Positions 1-5,843 are shown, counted from the first letter of the stretch. The stretch is DNA of 8,148 nt from JAEYFP01 sp047602645 (GCA_047602645.1 JASGGU010000117.1:1-8148); one strand, 5' to 3'. The notes: generated by a model from the sequence alone, not told the origin. Made by a program: numbers and translations.

Positions 1-3
1 CAA

Positions 4-21
4 CCCCTCATGATTGAGGGG
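4..21. other. Perfect 7-bp hairpin upstream of the metY promoter
   Basis: CCCCTCA and TGAGGGG form a perfect stem around a TGAT loop. A second small hairpin (AGTGTC / GACACT, 35-49) follows. Neither is followed by a clear T-run. All three forward frames hit stops by base 33, so any upstream gene reading this way ends at or before that point. These could be the 3' end of an upstream transcript; the window is too short to tell. Confidence 0.35.
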
Positions 22-57
22 CAGGGGAGTTGAGAGTGTCGAAGACACTTTGTTCAA

Positions 58-86
58 TAGACAAACAGGACAATTAGTGATACTAT
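58..86 (+). promoter_or_regulatory. Sigma-A promoter of metY
   Basis: The -35 box TAGACA (58-63) is one mismatch from TTGACA. A 17-bp spacer leads to the -10 box TACTAT (81-86), which is preceded by TGA (78-80), an extended -10 element. Transcription would start near 93. That leaves a leader of about 70 nt and no room for a riboswitch between promoter and gene. Confidence 0.75.
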
Positions 87-110
87 ATTCCTATCAATGT
101 ACTAGGAATA
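86..110. promoter_or_regulatory. 25-bp palindromic operator overlapping the metY start of transcription
   Basis: TATTCCTA (86-93) and TAGGAATA (103-110) are perfect 8-bp inverted arms around a 9-bp spacer. The dyad covers the last base of the -10 box and the predicted transcription start, the classic position for a repressor. Its size and A/T-rich ends resemble sites of Rrf2-family regulators such as CymR, the cysteine-metabolism repressor of Firmicutes. Naming CymR is inference from the layout and the sulfur-assimilation target. Confidence 0.6.
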
Positions 111-162
111 ATAAAATTAAAAGAGATAGGCAGAAATGAGAACTGCCGGAAAGAAGGATACT

Positions 163-1470
163 ATGAGCAAAAAGAAATACGCAGAACGTACTCTTAAATT
201 TGAGACCTTACAGCTTCACGTCGGACAGGAGAGTGCAGATCCTGTGACGGATGCAAGGGCCGTGCCGATTTACCAGACCTCCTCCTATGTATTCCATAAC
301 AGCGAGCATGCGGCGGATCGTTTTGGACTTCGGGATGCGGGCAATATTTACGGTAGGCTGACGAACCCAACCGAGGATGTATTTGAGCAGAGAATTGCCG
401 CATTGGAAGGCGGTGTGGCGGCACTGGCAGTTGCGTCGGGTGCAGCCGCAGTTTCCTATTCAATTCAGAATCTTGCACAGGCGGGGGATCATATTGTAGC
501 GGCTAAAAATATTTACGGCGGCACCTATAACCTGTTGGCACATACCTTGCCGGCATACGGCATCACCACGTCGTTTGTTGATCCATTTGATTATAAAGAA
601 CTGGAAGGCGCTATTCAGGATAATACGAAGGCAGTATTTATCGAAACACTGGGTAATCCGCATTCCGATGTTGTGGATATTGAGAAAATTGCAGAAATCG
701 CACATGCCAACAAGATTCCGCTGGTGATTGATAACACGTTTGCGACGCCGTATCTTGTACGCCCGATTGAATATGGTGCAGACATTGTGATACACTCGGC
801 GACCAAATTTATCGGAGGGCATGGAACGACAATCGGCGGCGTGATTATCGACAGCGGAAAATTTGACTGGGAGGGGAGCGGCAAATTTCCGTCCTTAACG
901 GAGCCGAATCCGAGCTATCATGGCATCAGCTTTACGAAGGCGGTCGGTGCTGCGGCCTATGTGACGAAAATCCGTGCAATTCTGCTGCGTGATACCGGTG
1001 CGACGCTTTCTCCATTCCATGCATTTCTCTTTTTGCAGGGGCTTGAGACACTTTCACTCCGTGTAGAACGCCATGTGGAAAATGCGCTGAAGGTAGTACA
1101 ATATTTAAATTCACATCCGCAGGTAGAAAAGGTGCACCATCCGTCTGTTTCTAATGATCCGGAACAGAAGGCACTGTATCAGAAATATTTCCCGAACGGC
1201 GGCGGTTCCATATTTACTTTTGAGATCAAGGGAGATGCTGAAAAGGCGAAATCATTTATCGATAATCTGGAGTTGTTTTCATTGCTTGCGAATGTGGCGG
1301 ATGTGAAATCCCTTGTGATTCATCCGGCATCAACGACACATTCACAGTTGAATGAGGAGGAGCTTTTAGATCAGGGAATCCGCCCGAATACGGTTCGACT
1401 TTCGATCGGCACGGAGAATATTGACGATATTATCGAGGATTTGGAAGAAGCATTTAAAGCGGTGCAATGA
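163..1470 (+). CDS. metY: O-acetylhomoserine sulfhydrylase (PLP-dependent, Cys/Met metabolism family)
   Basis: This cytosolic PLP enzyme of the cystathionine gamma-synthase/MetY fold condenses O-acetylhomoserine with sulfide to give homocysteine, on the route to methionine; some members also use O-acetylserine. In the 435-residue product the opening motif FETLQLHVGQ (13-22), the phosphate-loop segment YGRLTNPT (63-70), the PLP-stacking VIDNTFATPY stretch (188-197) and the Schiff-base lysine in SATKF (K215) are all visible, as is the C-terminal VIHPASTTHSQL motif (385-396). Length and the extra insertion around 225-250 fit the OAH sulfhydrylase branch rather than the shorter MetB/MetC enzymes. 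An in-frame ATG exists 27 nt upstream (136), but the ATG at 163 has AAGGA just before it and gives the usual N-terminus, so I prefer it. It is monocistronic, with its own promoter, operator and terminator. Confidence 0.93.
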   Translation: MSKKKYAERTLKFETLQLHVGQESADPVTDARAVPIYQTSSYVFHNSEHAADRFGLRDAGNIYGRLTNPTEDVFEQRIAALEGGVAALAVASGAAAVSYSIQNLAQAGDHIVAAKNIYGGTYNLLAHTLPAYGITTSFVDPFDYKELEGAIQDNTKAVFIETLGNPHSDVVDIEKIAEIAHANKIPLVIDNTFATPYLVRPIEYGADIVIHSATKFIGGHGTTIGGVIIDSGKFDWEGSGKFPSLTEPNPSYHGISFTKAVGAAAYVTKIRAILLRDTGATLSPFHAFLFLQGLETLSLRVERHVENALKVVQYLNSHPQVEKVHHPSVSNDPEQKALYQKYFPNGGGSIFTFEIKGDAEKAKSFIDNLELFSLLANVADVKSLVIHPASTTHSQLNEEELLDQGIRPNTVRLSIGTENIDDIIEDLEEAFKAVQ

Positions 1471-1527
1471 TACAGATTCATTGATCCAAGCGGGAAATAT
1501 TTGAAGAAAATAAAGATAAAAAATGTG

Positions 1528-1554
1528 GAGGGCGTTCTTCGGAGCGCTCTTTTT
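1528..1554 (+). terminator. Intrinsic terminator of metY
   Basis: A 10-bp stem (1528-1537 with 1542-1551, including some G-U pairs) is closed by a C(TTCG)G tetraloop, one of the most stable RNA loops. The T-run TTTTT (1550-1554) follows. It lies 57 bases after the metY stop and is a textbook Rho-independent terminator. Confidence 0.85.
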
Positions 1555-1691
1555 GTGTAACAGGAAAGTACTCCTGCTACACAAAGGCACTCCGTGCGGG
1601 ATGCGCACTCGCGCGTAGGGTATGCGGATACGGAAGGGTTTCCTGAATTGGCCGAGAGGTTCAGAAAAGTAGCTGCGATTGAAAAATCGCA
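1552..1691. repeat. Hairpin-dense intergenic element (possible interspersed repeat)
   Basis: In 140 bp there are several separable dyads. A 14-bp stem with one mismatch (1552-1565 with 1572-1585) overlaps the metY T-run. GTGCG/CGCAC lies at 1594-1608, CTGAA/TTCAG at 1643-1664, and TGCGATT/AATCGCA with a GAAA loop at 1674-1691. The hexamer GCACTC is repeated at 1587 and 1605. No convincing coding frame is present. The segment ends where similarity of the neighbouring gene remnant to EcfT stops, so it may be an inserted REP/MITE-like unit or deletion scar. Its repeat status cannot be shown from one copy. Confidence 0.4.
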
Positions 1692-1852
1692 ATCAAAAAA
1701 ACCAATACACCTTCATATGGCAGTGACGGCGCCATGGTTGCCGCAGGAACGCAAATAATTAATACGATGATTTTCGTGCGGGGATCAAAGCTGAAAAGTC
1801 CTGTTCCGATATTTTTTTGCAGCCGATCATGCCGTGATACCTGCTTTTTCAA
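1661..1852 (-). pseudogene. Truncated EcfT-like transmembrane subunit of an ECF transporter
   Basis: EcfT (CbiQ family) is the membrane scaffold that links substrate-binding S components to the paired ATPases of energy-coupling-factor importers. This frame begins at a TTG inside the end of the upstream S-component gene (26-bp overlap, typical of translational coupling). It encodes FDPRTKIIVLIIC (residues 22-34), the hallmark N-terminal motif of EcfT ahead of its first membrane helices. Similarity is believable only to about residue 56. The last seven residues fall in a hairpin (1674-1691), and a stop follows at 63 codons, against roughly 220-270 in intact proteins. No continuation is seen in other frames down to the metY terminator, and no ATPase gene follows. 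The start codon is uncertain. I read it as a 3'-truncated remnant. Confidence 0.7.
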
Positions 1853-2444
1853 ATTGTTTTTTCAAAAGCCGGCTCCCGATCATGCCGCTCAGCAAAGCGA
1901 CCAGAACGGTTCCCCCAAGCATTGTAACAAGAACCTGCCAGCCGGTGTGCGCATACATCGTATCAAGATATTCCTGAGGGGTGCCCTTTTCCAGCATGCC
2001 TCCCATCCAGACCTGAGGGTTACAGAAATACGCAAGGTAAGAGCCCGTACCTCCCAGGCAAAATACAATGTAGGATAGTATGTTTATTTCCTTACTGTGA
2101 TAGGCTTTGATACCGGCAACCAGATCCGCCAGAATACCGCCTGCCGCATAGCCGAGTACCATGCCCCAGTGCATTCCCGTTGCAAAGGTAAAAACAGCGG
2201 CGAGAAGCCCTGCGACAGTGATTGGCCCGCGCTTGGGAACCTTTGCCACCAGCAGCAGAAACACGGGACCGGCTAACAGAGCGGAGCCTGCGGGAAAGTA
2301 AAAGGTAAGAGCGGGCATTATGGCGAAAGGCCCGCCGGTCAGCATAATACACACAAAAATGATGGCGGAGAATACCCCGGTTATGATTAAATCCTTTATG
2401 GTAAGTCCTATTTTCTGATGGTAAAGCTGCGATTGAGTTGACAT
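1827..2444 (-). CDS. MptD/Trep_Strep-type ECF transporter S component
   Basis: This is an integral membrane protein of 205 residues, rich in hydrophobic segments (about 18-36, 39-66, 76-110, 121-140 and 166-190), matching the six-helix plan of substrate-specific S components of ECF importers. The N-terminal LTIKDLIITGVFSAIIF pattern, the glycine/proline-rich FYFPAGSALLAGPVFLLL stretch and the MHWGMVLGYAAGGILADL motif (91-108) are those I associate with the MptD/Trep_Strep group. Its substrate is not settled; members often sit beside AraC regulators and metal- or siderophore-type ABC genes. It starts at ATG 2444 with a strong GGAGGG (2452-2457) six bases upstream. The following EcfT gene is truncated and no ATPases are nearby, so the protein could work only if it borrows a shared T/A module encoded elsewhere. 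Confidence 0.85.
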   Translation of the reverse strand: MSTQSQLYHQKIGLTIKDLIITGVFSAIIFVCIMLTGGPFAIMPALTFYFPAGSALLAGPVFLLLVAKVPKRGPITVAGLLAAVFTFATGMHWGMVLGYAAGGILADLVAGIKAYHSKEINILSYIVFCLGGTGSYLAYFCNPQVWMGGMLEKGTPQEYLDTMYAHTGWQVLVTMLGGTVLVALLSGMIGSRLLKKQFEKAGITA

Positions 2445-2481
2445 AATTTTATCCCTCCATATTATTTTGAAATGTTCATCG

Positions 2482-2510
2482 TTGACTTTCCAAAATCATC
2501 ATGATAACAT
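2482..2510 (+). promoter_or_regulatory. Promoter of the araC-type gene
   Basis: TTGACT (2482-2487), a 17-bp spacer, and TAACAT (2505-2510) preceded by TGA (2502-2504, extended -10). The expected transcription start is near 2517. This places the in-frame ATG at 2467 upstream of the transcript and argues for the later start at 2635. Confidence 0.55.
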
Positions 2511-2532
2511 TGGGTTAGCTTTAACTAACCCA
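2511..2532. promoter_or_regulatory. Inverted-repeat operator between the divergent S-component and araC genes
   Basis: TGGGTTAG (2511-2518) and CTAACCCA (2525-2532) are perfect 8-bp arms around six bases. The dyad sits on the predicted start of the rightward transcript and just upstream of a possible leftward -10 (TATCAT on the minus strand, complement of 2501-2506) that lacks a good -35. It could control both directions. The GGTTAG/CTAACC halves recall DtxR/IdeR-type iron boxes, though the spacing differs; this is only a resemblance. Confidence 0.55.
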
Positions 2533-2634
2533 CGAATCATTGTAGACGATGCGGGGATTTTGTTCAATGCTTTAGGGCACGCATTGTCTGATGTGTCTGA
2601 ATCTGCGTCTGATTTGTATGAAAGAGAGCTGTTT

Positions 2635-3615
2635 ATGATTGATTTTGATATTGAGGAATTTTATAAAATAAAATTATTGGAGAATGGCTTTCAGGAAGAA
2701 TCCCCCAATAAGCGATACAGTCCTCTCGGAAAACTGTACAGGATCTGCAAAGAGCATGGCGAAGGGTTTTATTGGGTTTATGGACAACGGGATTTGTATA
2801 ATATTAAAATTCATGATTTCTCATTTCACCGGGATTTGCTTTTTGACATTGAAACGATGGATTGGCCTGAGTGTTTAAGCATTAACTATTACGAATCCGT
2901 ATCCGGCGAGGAGATTATGCCTTACCGCCGTCTTACCGCCGGCTGTGTCAAAACTTTCTTCGGCGGAAGCAAGCCCTATAAAGCCATTTTTCATAAAGGG
3001 ATTCCCATTCGCGCCATTGGTATTGAAATTATGTCTTCTTATTATGAGAGATACTTAAATAAAGCCTATCCCGATGAATACAGTGCACCGCATGACGCTT
3101 TCCGAAGTATTGACAATAGTGTTCATTTTCCAAAGATGATTGCTTTGCTGCGTCAGGTCTGGAATTATCGGGGAGAAGGAATGGCTGCAAAGCTGTTTTA
3201 TGAAGCAAAGGTTGCGGAAGCGGTCTCTTTGATTTTGGAATATAACAGAGATCGAAAGCCGATAAAAGAGACGAGAATATCCTCACAGGATATGAGATTG
3301 CTTGAGAATGCCGCAGCATATCTGAATGACCATTTTAATTCCGAGGTTTCTTTAGAGCATCTTTCCCATATTGCCTGTATGGGAACTACCAAATTAAAAT
3401 CGTCATTTAAGCAGATCTATGGGTGCACGGTCACAGAATATATCCAGCAGCGCCGCCTGAGTCATGCCGAAGCCCTGCTGGGATCTGCCGATTTTACCAT
3501 TGAGCAGATCGCACAAGCTGTCGGATACAGCAATTCCGGAAGATTTGCCGGCGCCTTCAGAAAAAACACCGGCATTTTTCCTAATGAATATCGCAAAATA
3601 GCGCAGCGAAAATAA
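2635..3615 (+). CDS. AraC-family transcriptional regulator
   Basis: This cytosolic DNA-binding regulator has 326 residues. The C-terminal 90 or so form the AraC/XylS domain: a first helix-turn-helix around SLEHLSHIACMGTTKLKSSF (239-258) and a second around TIEQIAQAVGYSNSGRFAGAFRK (288-310), followed by the family signature ending in FPNEYRK. The N-terminal 200 residues are a poorly conserved sensor region with no recognisable cupin signature. The open frame extends back to ATG 2467, but those 56 extra codons cover the promoter and its operator and do not look like protein. ATG 2635 has AAAGAGAG seven bases upstream and gives a normal family length. Divergent pairing with an S-component gene suggests it controls that uptake locus; similar regulators sit next to MptD-type and siderophore-type transporters. 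The effector is unknown. Confidence 0.85.
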   Translation: MIDFDIEEFYKIKLLENGFQEESPNKRYSPLGKLYRICKEHGEGFYWVYGQRDLYNIKIHDFSFHRDLLFDIETMDWPECLSINYYESVSGEEIMPYRRLTAGCVKTFFGGSKPYKAIFHKGIPIRAIGIEIMSSYYERYLNKAYPDEYSAPHDAFRSIDNSVHFPKMIALLRQVWNYRGEGMAAKLFYEAKVAEAVSLILEYNRDRKPIKETRISSQDMRLLENAAAYLNDHFNSEVSLEHLSHIACMGTTKLKSSFKQIYGCTVTEYIQQRRLSHAEALLGSADFTIEQIAQAVGYSNSGRFAGAFRKNTGIFPNEYRKIAQRK

Positions 3616-3630
3616 AGATGTTCCTGTAAT

Positions 3631-5187
3631 TTAAAATAATCGGGTTGTCCACTTTGTGCAATCCCAGACGGCGGTTGCGAGACCATCATAAAAATCCGGC
3701 TCATGGCAGACCATAAGGATACTTCCCCTGTATGCGTTGAGGGCACGTTTTAATTCTGTTTTTGCATCGGCATCAAGATGGTTGGTTGGTTCATCCAGAA
3801 GAAGGATGTTTGTTTCACGGTTGAGGAGCTTACAGAGGCGGACCTTTGCCTGCTCACCACCGCTCAAGACTTTTACCTTGCTTTCAATGTGTTTTGTAGT
3901 CAGTCCGCATTTTGCAAGAACCGAACGTACTTCATACTGGGTATAGGAGGGAAATTCCTTCCAGATTTCCTCAAGACAGGTTGTGGCGATATCCTGCGGC
4001 ATTTCCTGCTCAAAATAACCGATGCTTAGAAACTCACCCTGTTCTACACTGCCTGATAAGGGCGGTATCAATCCTAGAATACTCTTCAGAAGCGTCGTTT
4101 TTCCGATTCCGTTTGCACCGGTCAGCACGATTTTTTCGCCGCGTTCCATGGAAAGGCTCAGCGGTGAGGAGAGCGGCTCTTCATAGCCGATAATCAGATC
4201 GGTAGTCGTAAAAAGATATCTGCCGGGCGTGCGCGCTTCTTTAAAAGAAAACTCCGGCTTCGGATGTTCTGCCGCAAGCGAAATAACATCCATTTTATCC
4301 AGCTTCTTCTGCCGGGACATCGCCATATTACGCGTGGCGACGCGAGCCTTGTTTCTGGCAACAAAATCCTTTAAATCTGCGATCTCTTTTTGCTGTTTGT
4401 TGTAAGCGGACTCAAGCTGAGACTGTTTCATGGCGTAGACCTCTTTAAATTTATCGTAATCACCGACATAGCGGTTTAATTCCTGATTGTCCATATGGTA
4501 GATCAAGTTGATAACACTGTTTAAAAATGAGATATCATGAGAAATCAAAATAAATGCATTTTCATAATTAATGAGATACCGCTTCAGCCACTCTATATGC
4601 TCTGCATCCAGATAATTAGTGGGCTCATCCAAAAGCAGAATGTCGGGCTTTTCCAGAAGAAGCTTTCCGAGCAGTACCTTTGTGCGCTGGCCGCCACTCA
4701 AATCCGTCACATCCGTAGCAAGCCCCAGATCCAAAAGCCCAAGGGCTCTGGCAACCTCCTCCACCTTGGAGTCAATCAGATAAAAATCGTGGGCAGTCAG
4801 CAAATCCTGAAGCGTGCCAAGCTCTTCCATATAAGTCTCCATCTCGGTTTCGGATGCTTCCCCCATCTTGTCACAGATATTGTTCATCTGCGCTTCCATT
4901 TCAAACAGAAAGTCAAAGGCTGAGGATAACACATCCTTGATGCTCATACCTTTCTTCAGAGCTGTATGCTGATCAAGATAACCGACACGGACATTTTTTG
5001 CCCATTCGACCTTGCCCTCGTCAGGCATTAGATTTCCTGTGATAATATTCATAAAGGTGGACTTTCCTTCTCCGTTTGCACCGACAAGACCGATGTGCTC
5101 GCCTTTCAGCAGACGGAACGACACATCATGAAAAATGGCCCTGTCACCAAAGCCGTGTGTTAATTGCTCTACGTTTAAAATGCTCAT
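3631..5187 (-). CDS. ABC-F family ATPase (ribosome-associated, duplicated ATP-binding cassette)
   Basis: This soluble protein of 518 residues has two ATP-binding cassettes and no membrane segments, the ABC-F arrangement; such proteins bind the ribosomal E site and act on translation. Cassette 1 has Walker A GANGEGKST (36-44), signature LSGGQ (163-167), Walker B DILLLDEPT (182-190) and switch SHD (216-218). A charged linker (about 245-310, with KQQKEIADLKDFVARNKAR) corresponds to the P-site tRNA interaction motif. Cassette 2 has GANGIGKTT (357-365), LSGGE (441-445), NILLLDEPT (460-468) and CHEPD (494-498), with C in place of the usual S before the switch histidine. Both catalytic glutamates are present. 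Start ATG 5187 follows AGGAGA. Its closest named homologue cannot be fixed here. A short leader with no attenuator makes an inducible antibiotic-resistance role less likely. It faces araC, with a 15-bp gap and no obvious terminator. Confidence 0.9.
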   Translation of the reverse strand: MSILNVEQLTHGFGDRAIFHDVSFRLLKGEHIGLVGANGEGKSTFMNIITGNLMPDEGKVEWAKNVRVGYLDQHTALKKGMSIKDVLSSAFDFLFEMEAQMNNICDKMGEASETEMETYMEELGTLQDLLTAHDFYLIDSKVEEVARALGLLDLGLATDVTDLSGGQRTKVLLGKLLLEKPDILLLDEPTNYLDAEHIEWLKRYLINYENAFILISHDISFLNSVINLIYHMDNQELNRYVGDYDKFKEVYAMKQSQLESAYNKQQKEIADLKDFVARNKARVATRNMAMSRQKKLDKMDVISLAAEHPKPEFSFKEARTPGRYLFTTTDLIIGYEEPLSSPLSLSMERGEKIVLTGANGIGKTTLLKSILGLIPPLSGSVEQGEFLSIGYFEQEMPQDIATTCLEEIWKEFPSYTQYEVRSVLAKCGLTTKHIESKVKVLSGGEQAKVRLCKLLNRETNILLLDEPTNHLDADAKTELKRALNAYRGSILMVCHEPDFYDGLATAVWDCTKWTTRLF

Positions 5188-5223
5188 TGCTTTCTCCTAT
5201 CGTGACTTCAATTCTAATTGTAG

Positions 5224-5252
5224 ATTATAAGTGGTAACTGCGGGAAAAGCAA
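5224..5252 (-). promoter_or_regulatory. Promoter of the ABC-F gene
   Basis: On the minus strand, TTGCTT (complement of 5247-5252) lies 17 bp from a perfect TATAAT (complement of 5224-5229). Transcription would begin near 5217, leaving a leader of only about 30 nt that holds the AGGAGA ribosome-binding site. Confidence 0.65.
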
Positions 5253-5280
5253 TGAAAAATGGAGAAAAAGGACAGCAGGA

Positions 5281-5308
5281 TTGACATCTGATTCATTTAC
5301 TTTATACT
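5281..5308 (+). promoter_or_regulatory. Promoter of the mini OadB-like gene
   Basis: A consensus -35 TTGACA (5281-5286), 16-bp spacer and -10 TATACT (5303-5308). Transcription is expected near 5315, giving a leader of about 40 nt that contains the small dyad ATGAC-AAA-GTCAT (5318-5330). Confidence 0.7.
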
Positions 5309-5314
5309 GAATCA
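5289..5314. promoter_or_regulatory. Palindrome spanning the -10 box (candidate operator)
   Basis: TGATTCA (5289-5295) and TGAATCA (5308-5314) are perfect inverted 7-mers separated by 12 bp. They bracket the -10 box of the promoter above, where a bound dimer would block RNA polymerase. The regulator is unknown. Confidence 0.45.
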
Positions 5315-5356
5315 TAGATGACAAAGTCATATGAAGTGAGAGGAACGGAGGAAAAT

Positions 5357-5731
5357 ATGAATTTTATTTTTTTTATATTGTTTTGGCGTTTTGCCGTCGG
5401 GGCTGTTTTATTAGCAGCAGGAATTGTCTTATATAAGAAGAAAACCGTATGTAAGCAGATCACCATTCCGATGATGCTAATCGGCGGTTTTTTAAGCGTG
5501 GAAGAGTTGGTTGGATTGTTACGGATTCTACTCACCTTTTCCCTGACCGATGCTGCTTCGATCGGAATTATCGGCAGTGCGGACGGACCGACGAGTATCA
5601 TTGTTGCCGGAAGGCTCAGCGGCGGACTATGGGTGGTCGCCCTGCTCGCAGTGCTTGCCGCACTGGTGTTTCTGATCATCCAAAAGGTGAGGCATCATAA
5701 AAACGATAAGGATGACGATGAAAGTAAATAG
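5357..5731 (+). CDS. Short membrane protein with the ADGPT signature of sodium-pumping decarboxylase beta subunits
   Basis: The 124-residue protein has a hydrophobic helix at 3-26, a second hydrophobic stretch at 35-60, the motif region 64-86, a third helix at about 90-109, and a very charged tail (KVRHHKNDKDDDESK) probably in the cytoplasm. The segment from AASIGIIGSADGPT (66-79) to IIVAGRL matches the conserved re-entrant core of OadB/GcdB/MmdB, the membrane subunit that couples biotin decarboxylation to sodium export. Those proteins have about 370-430 residues; here only the short core is present, and no alpha, gamma or biotin carrier genes are nearby. It starts at ATG 5357 with GGAGG seven bases upstream; an earlier in-frame ATG (5318) lacks such a site. 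It has its own promoter and terminator, so it looks like a deliberate stand-alone gene rather than debris. Its function is unknown. Confidence 0.75.
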   Translation: MNFIFFILFWRFAVGAVLLAAGIVLYKKKTVCKQITIPMMLIGGFLSVEELVGLLRILLTFSLTDAASIGIIGSADGPTSIIVAGRLSGGLWVVALLAVLAALVFLIIQKVRHHKNDKDDDESK

Positions 5732-5741
5732 AACCGTTTTT

Positions 5742-5781
5742 TCAGCCGATATATCTATAGCAGATAATCGGCTGATTTTTT
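5742..5781 (+). terminator. Intrinsic terminator of the mini OadB-like gene
   Basis: TCAGCCGAT (5742-5750) pairs perfectly with ATCGGCTGA (5767-5775). The inner TATCT/AGATA pairs extend the stem past a bulge, and six T residues follow (5776-5781). It ends 50 bases after the stop codon and immediately precedes the ECF-type promoter. Confidence 0.88.
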
Positions 5782-5809
5782 GAAACTTTTTAATGTGTTC
5801 ATTCGTATT
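5781..5809 (+). promoter_or_regulatory. ECF sigma (sigma-W/M-like) promoter
   Basis: TGAAAC followed by TTTT (5781-5790), then a 17-bp spacer from the hexamer to CGTATT (5804-5809). Known Bacillus sigma-W/M/X promoters read TGAAAC-N16-CGTA. It stands directly upstream of an ECF sigma gene, so autoregulation is the natural reading. No good sigma-A promoter is seen in the gap. Confidence 0.7.
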
Positions 5810-5843
5810 ACTTAGGAAGGGATAGATTATTCGGACGCTATAG

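Noticed and set aside
1..135. Possible S-box (SAM) or T-box leader before metY
   Set aside because: Such leaders are common for this gene, but the predicted transcription start (about 93) leaves only about 70 nt, and no S-box core or T-box antiterminator sequence is present. The hairpins at 4-49 lie upstream of the promoter.
136..162. Upstream in-frame ATG of metY
   Set aside because: It would add nine residues not typical of the family and has a weaker ribosome site than the ATG at 163.
460..822. Minus-strand open frames inside metY (also 194-478, 615-884, 932-1114)
   Set aside because: They are antisense to a well-supported enzyme gene and have no recognisable motifs or start signals.
1366..1692. 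108-codon minus-strand open frame across the metY 3' end and the hairpin region
   Set aside because: It runs antisense to metY and through the terminator stem, has an Arg/Phe/Ser-rich composition typical of noncoding reads, and has no ribosome site.
4537..4923. 128-codon plus-strand open frame inside the ABC-F gene (also 3778-4029 and 3912-4193)
   Set aside because: They are antisense to the conserved ATPase motifs and show no protein-like pattern or ribosome site.
3631..5187. ABC-F gene as an inducible antibiotic-resistance determinant
   Set aside because: Such genes usually carry a long leader with an attenuator and leader peptide; here the leader is only about 30 nt and no mobile-element context is seen. 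A housekeeping translation role is at least as likely.
5302..5679. 125-codon minus-strand open frame opposite the mini OadB-like gene
   Set aside because: The plus strand has a promoter, ribosome site, conserved ADGPT motif and terminator; the minus frame has none of these.
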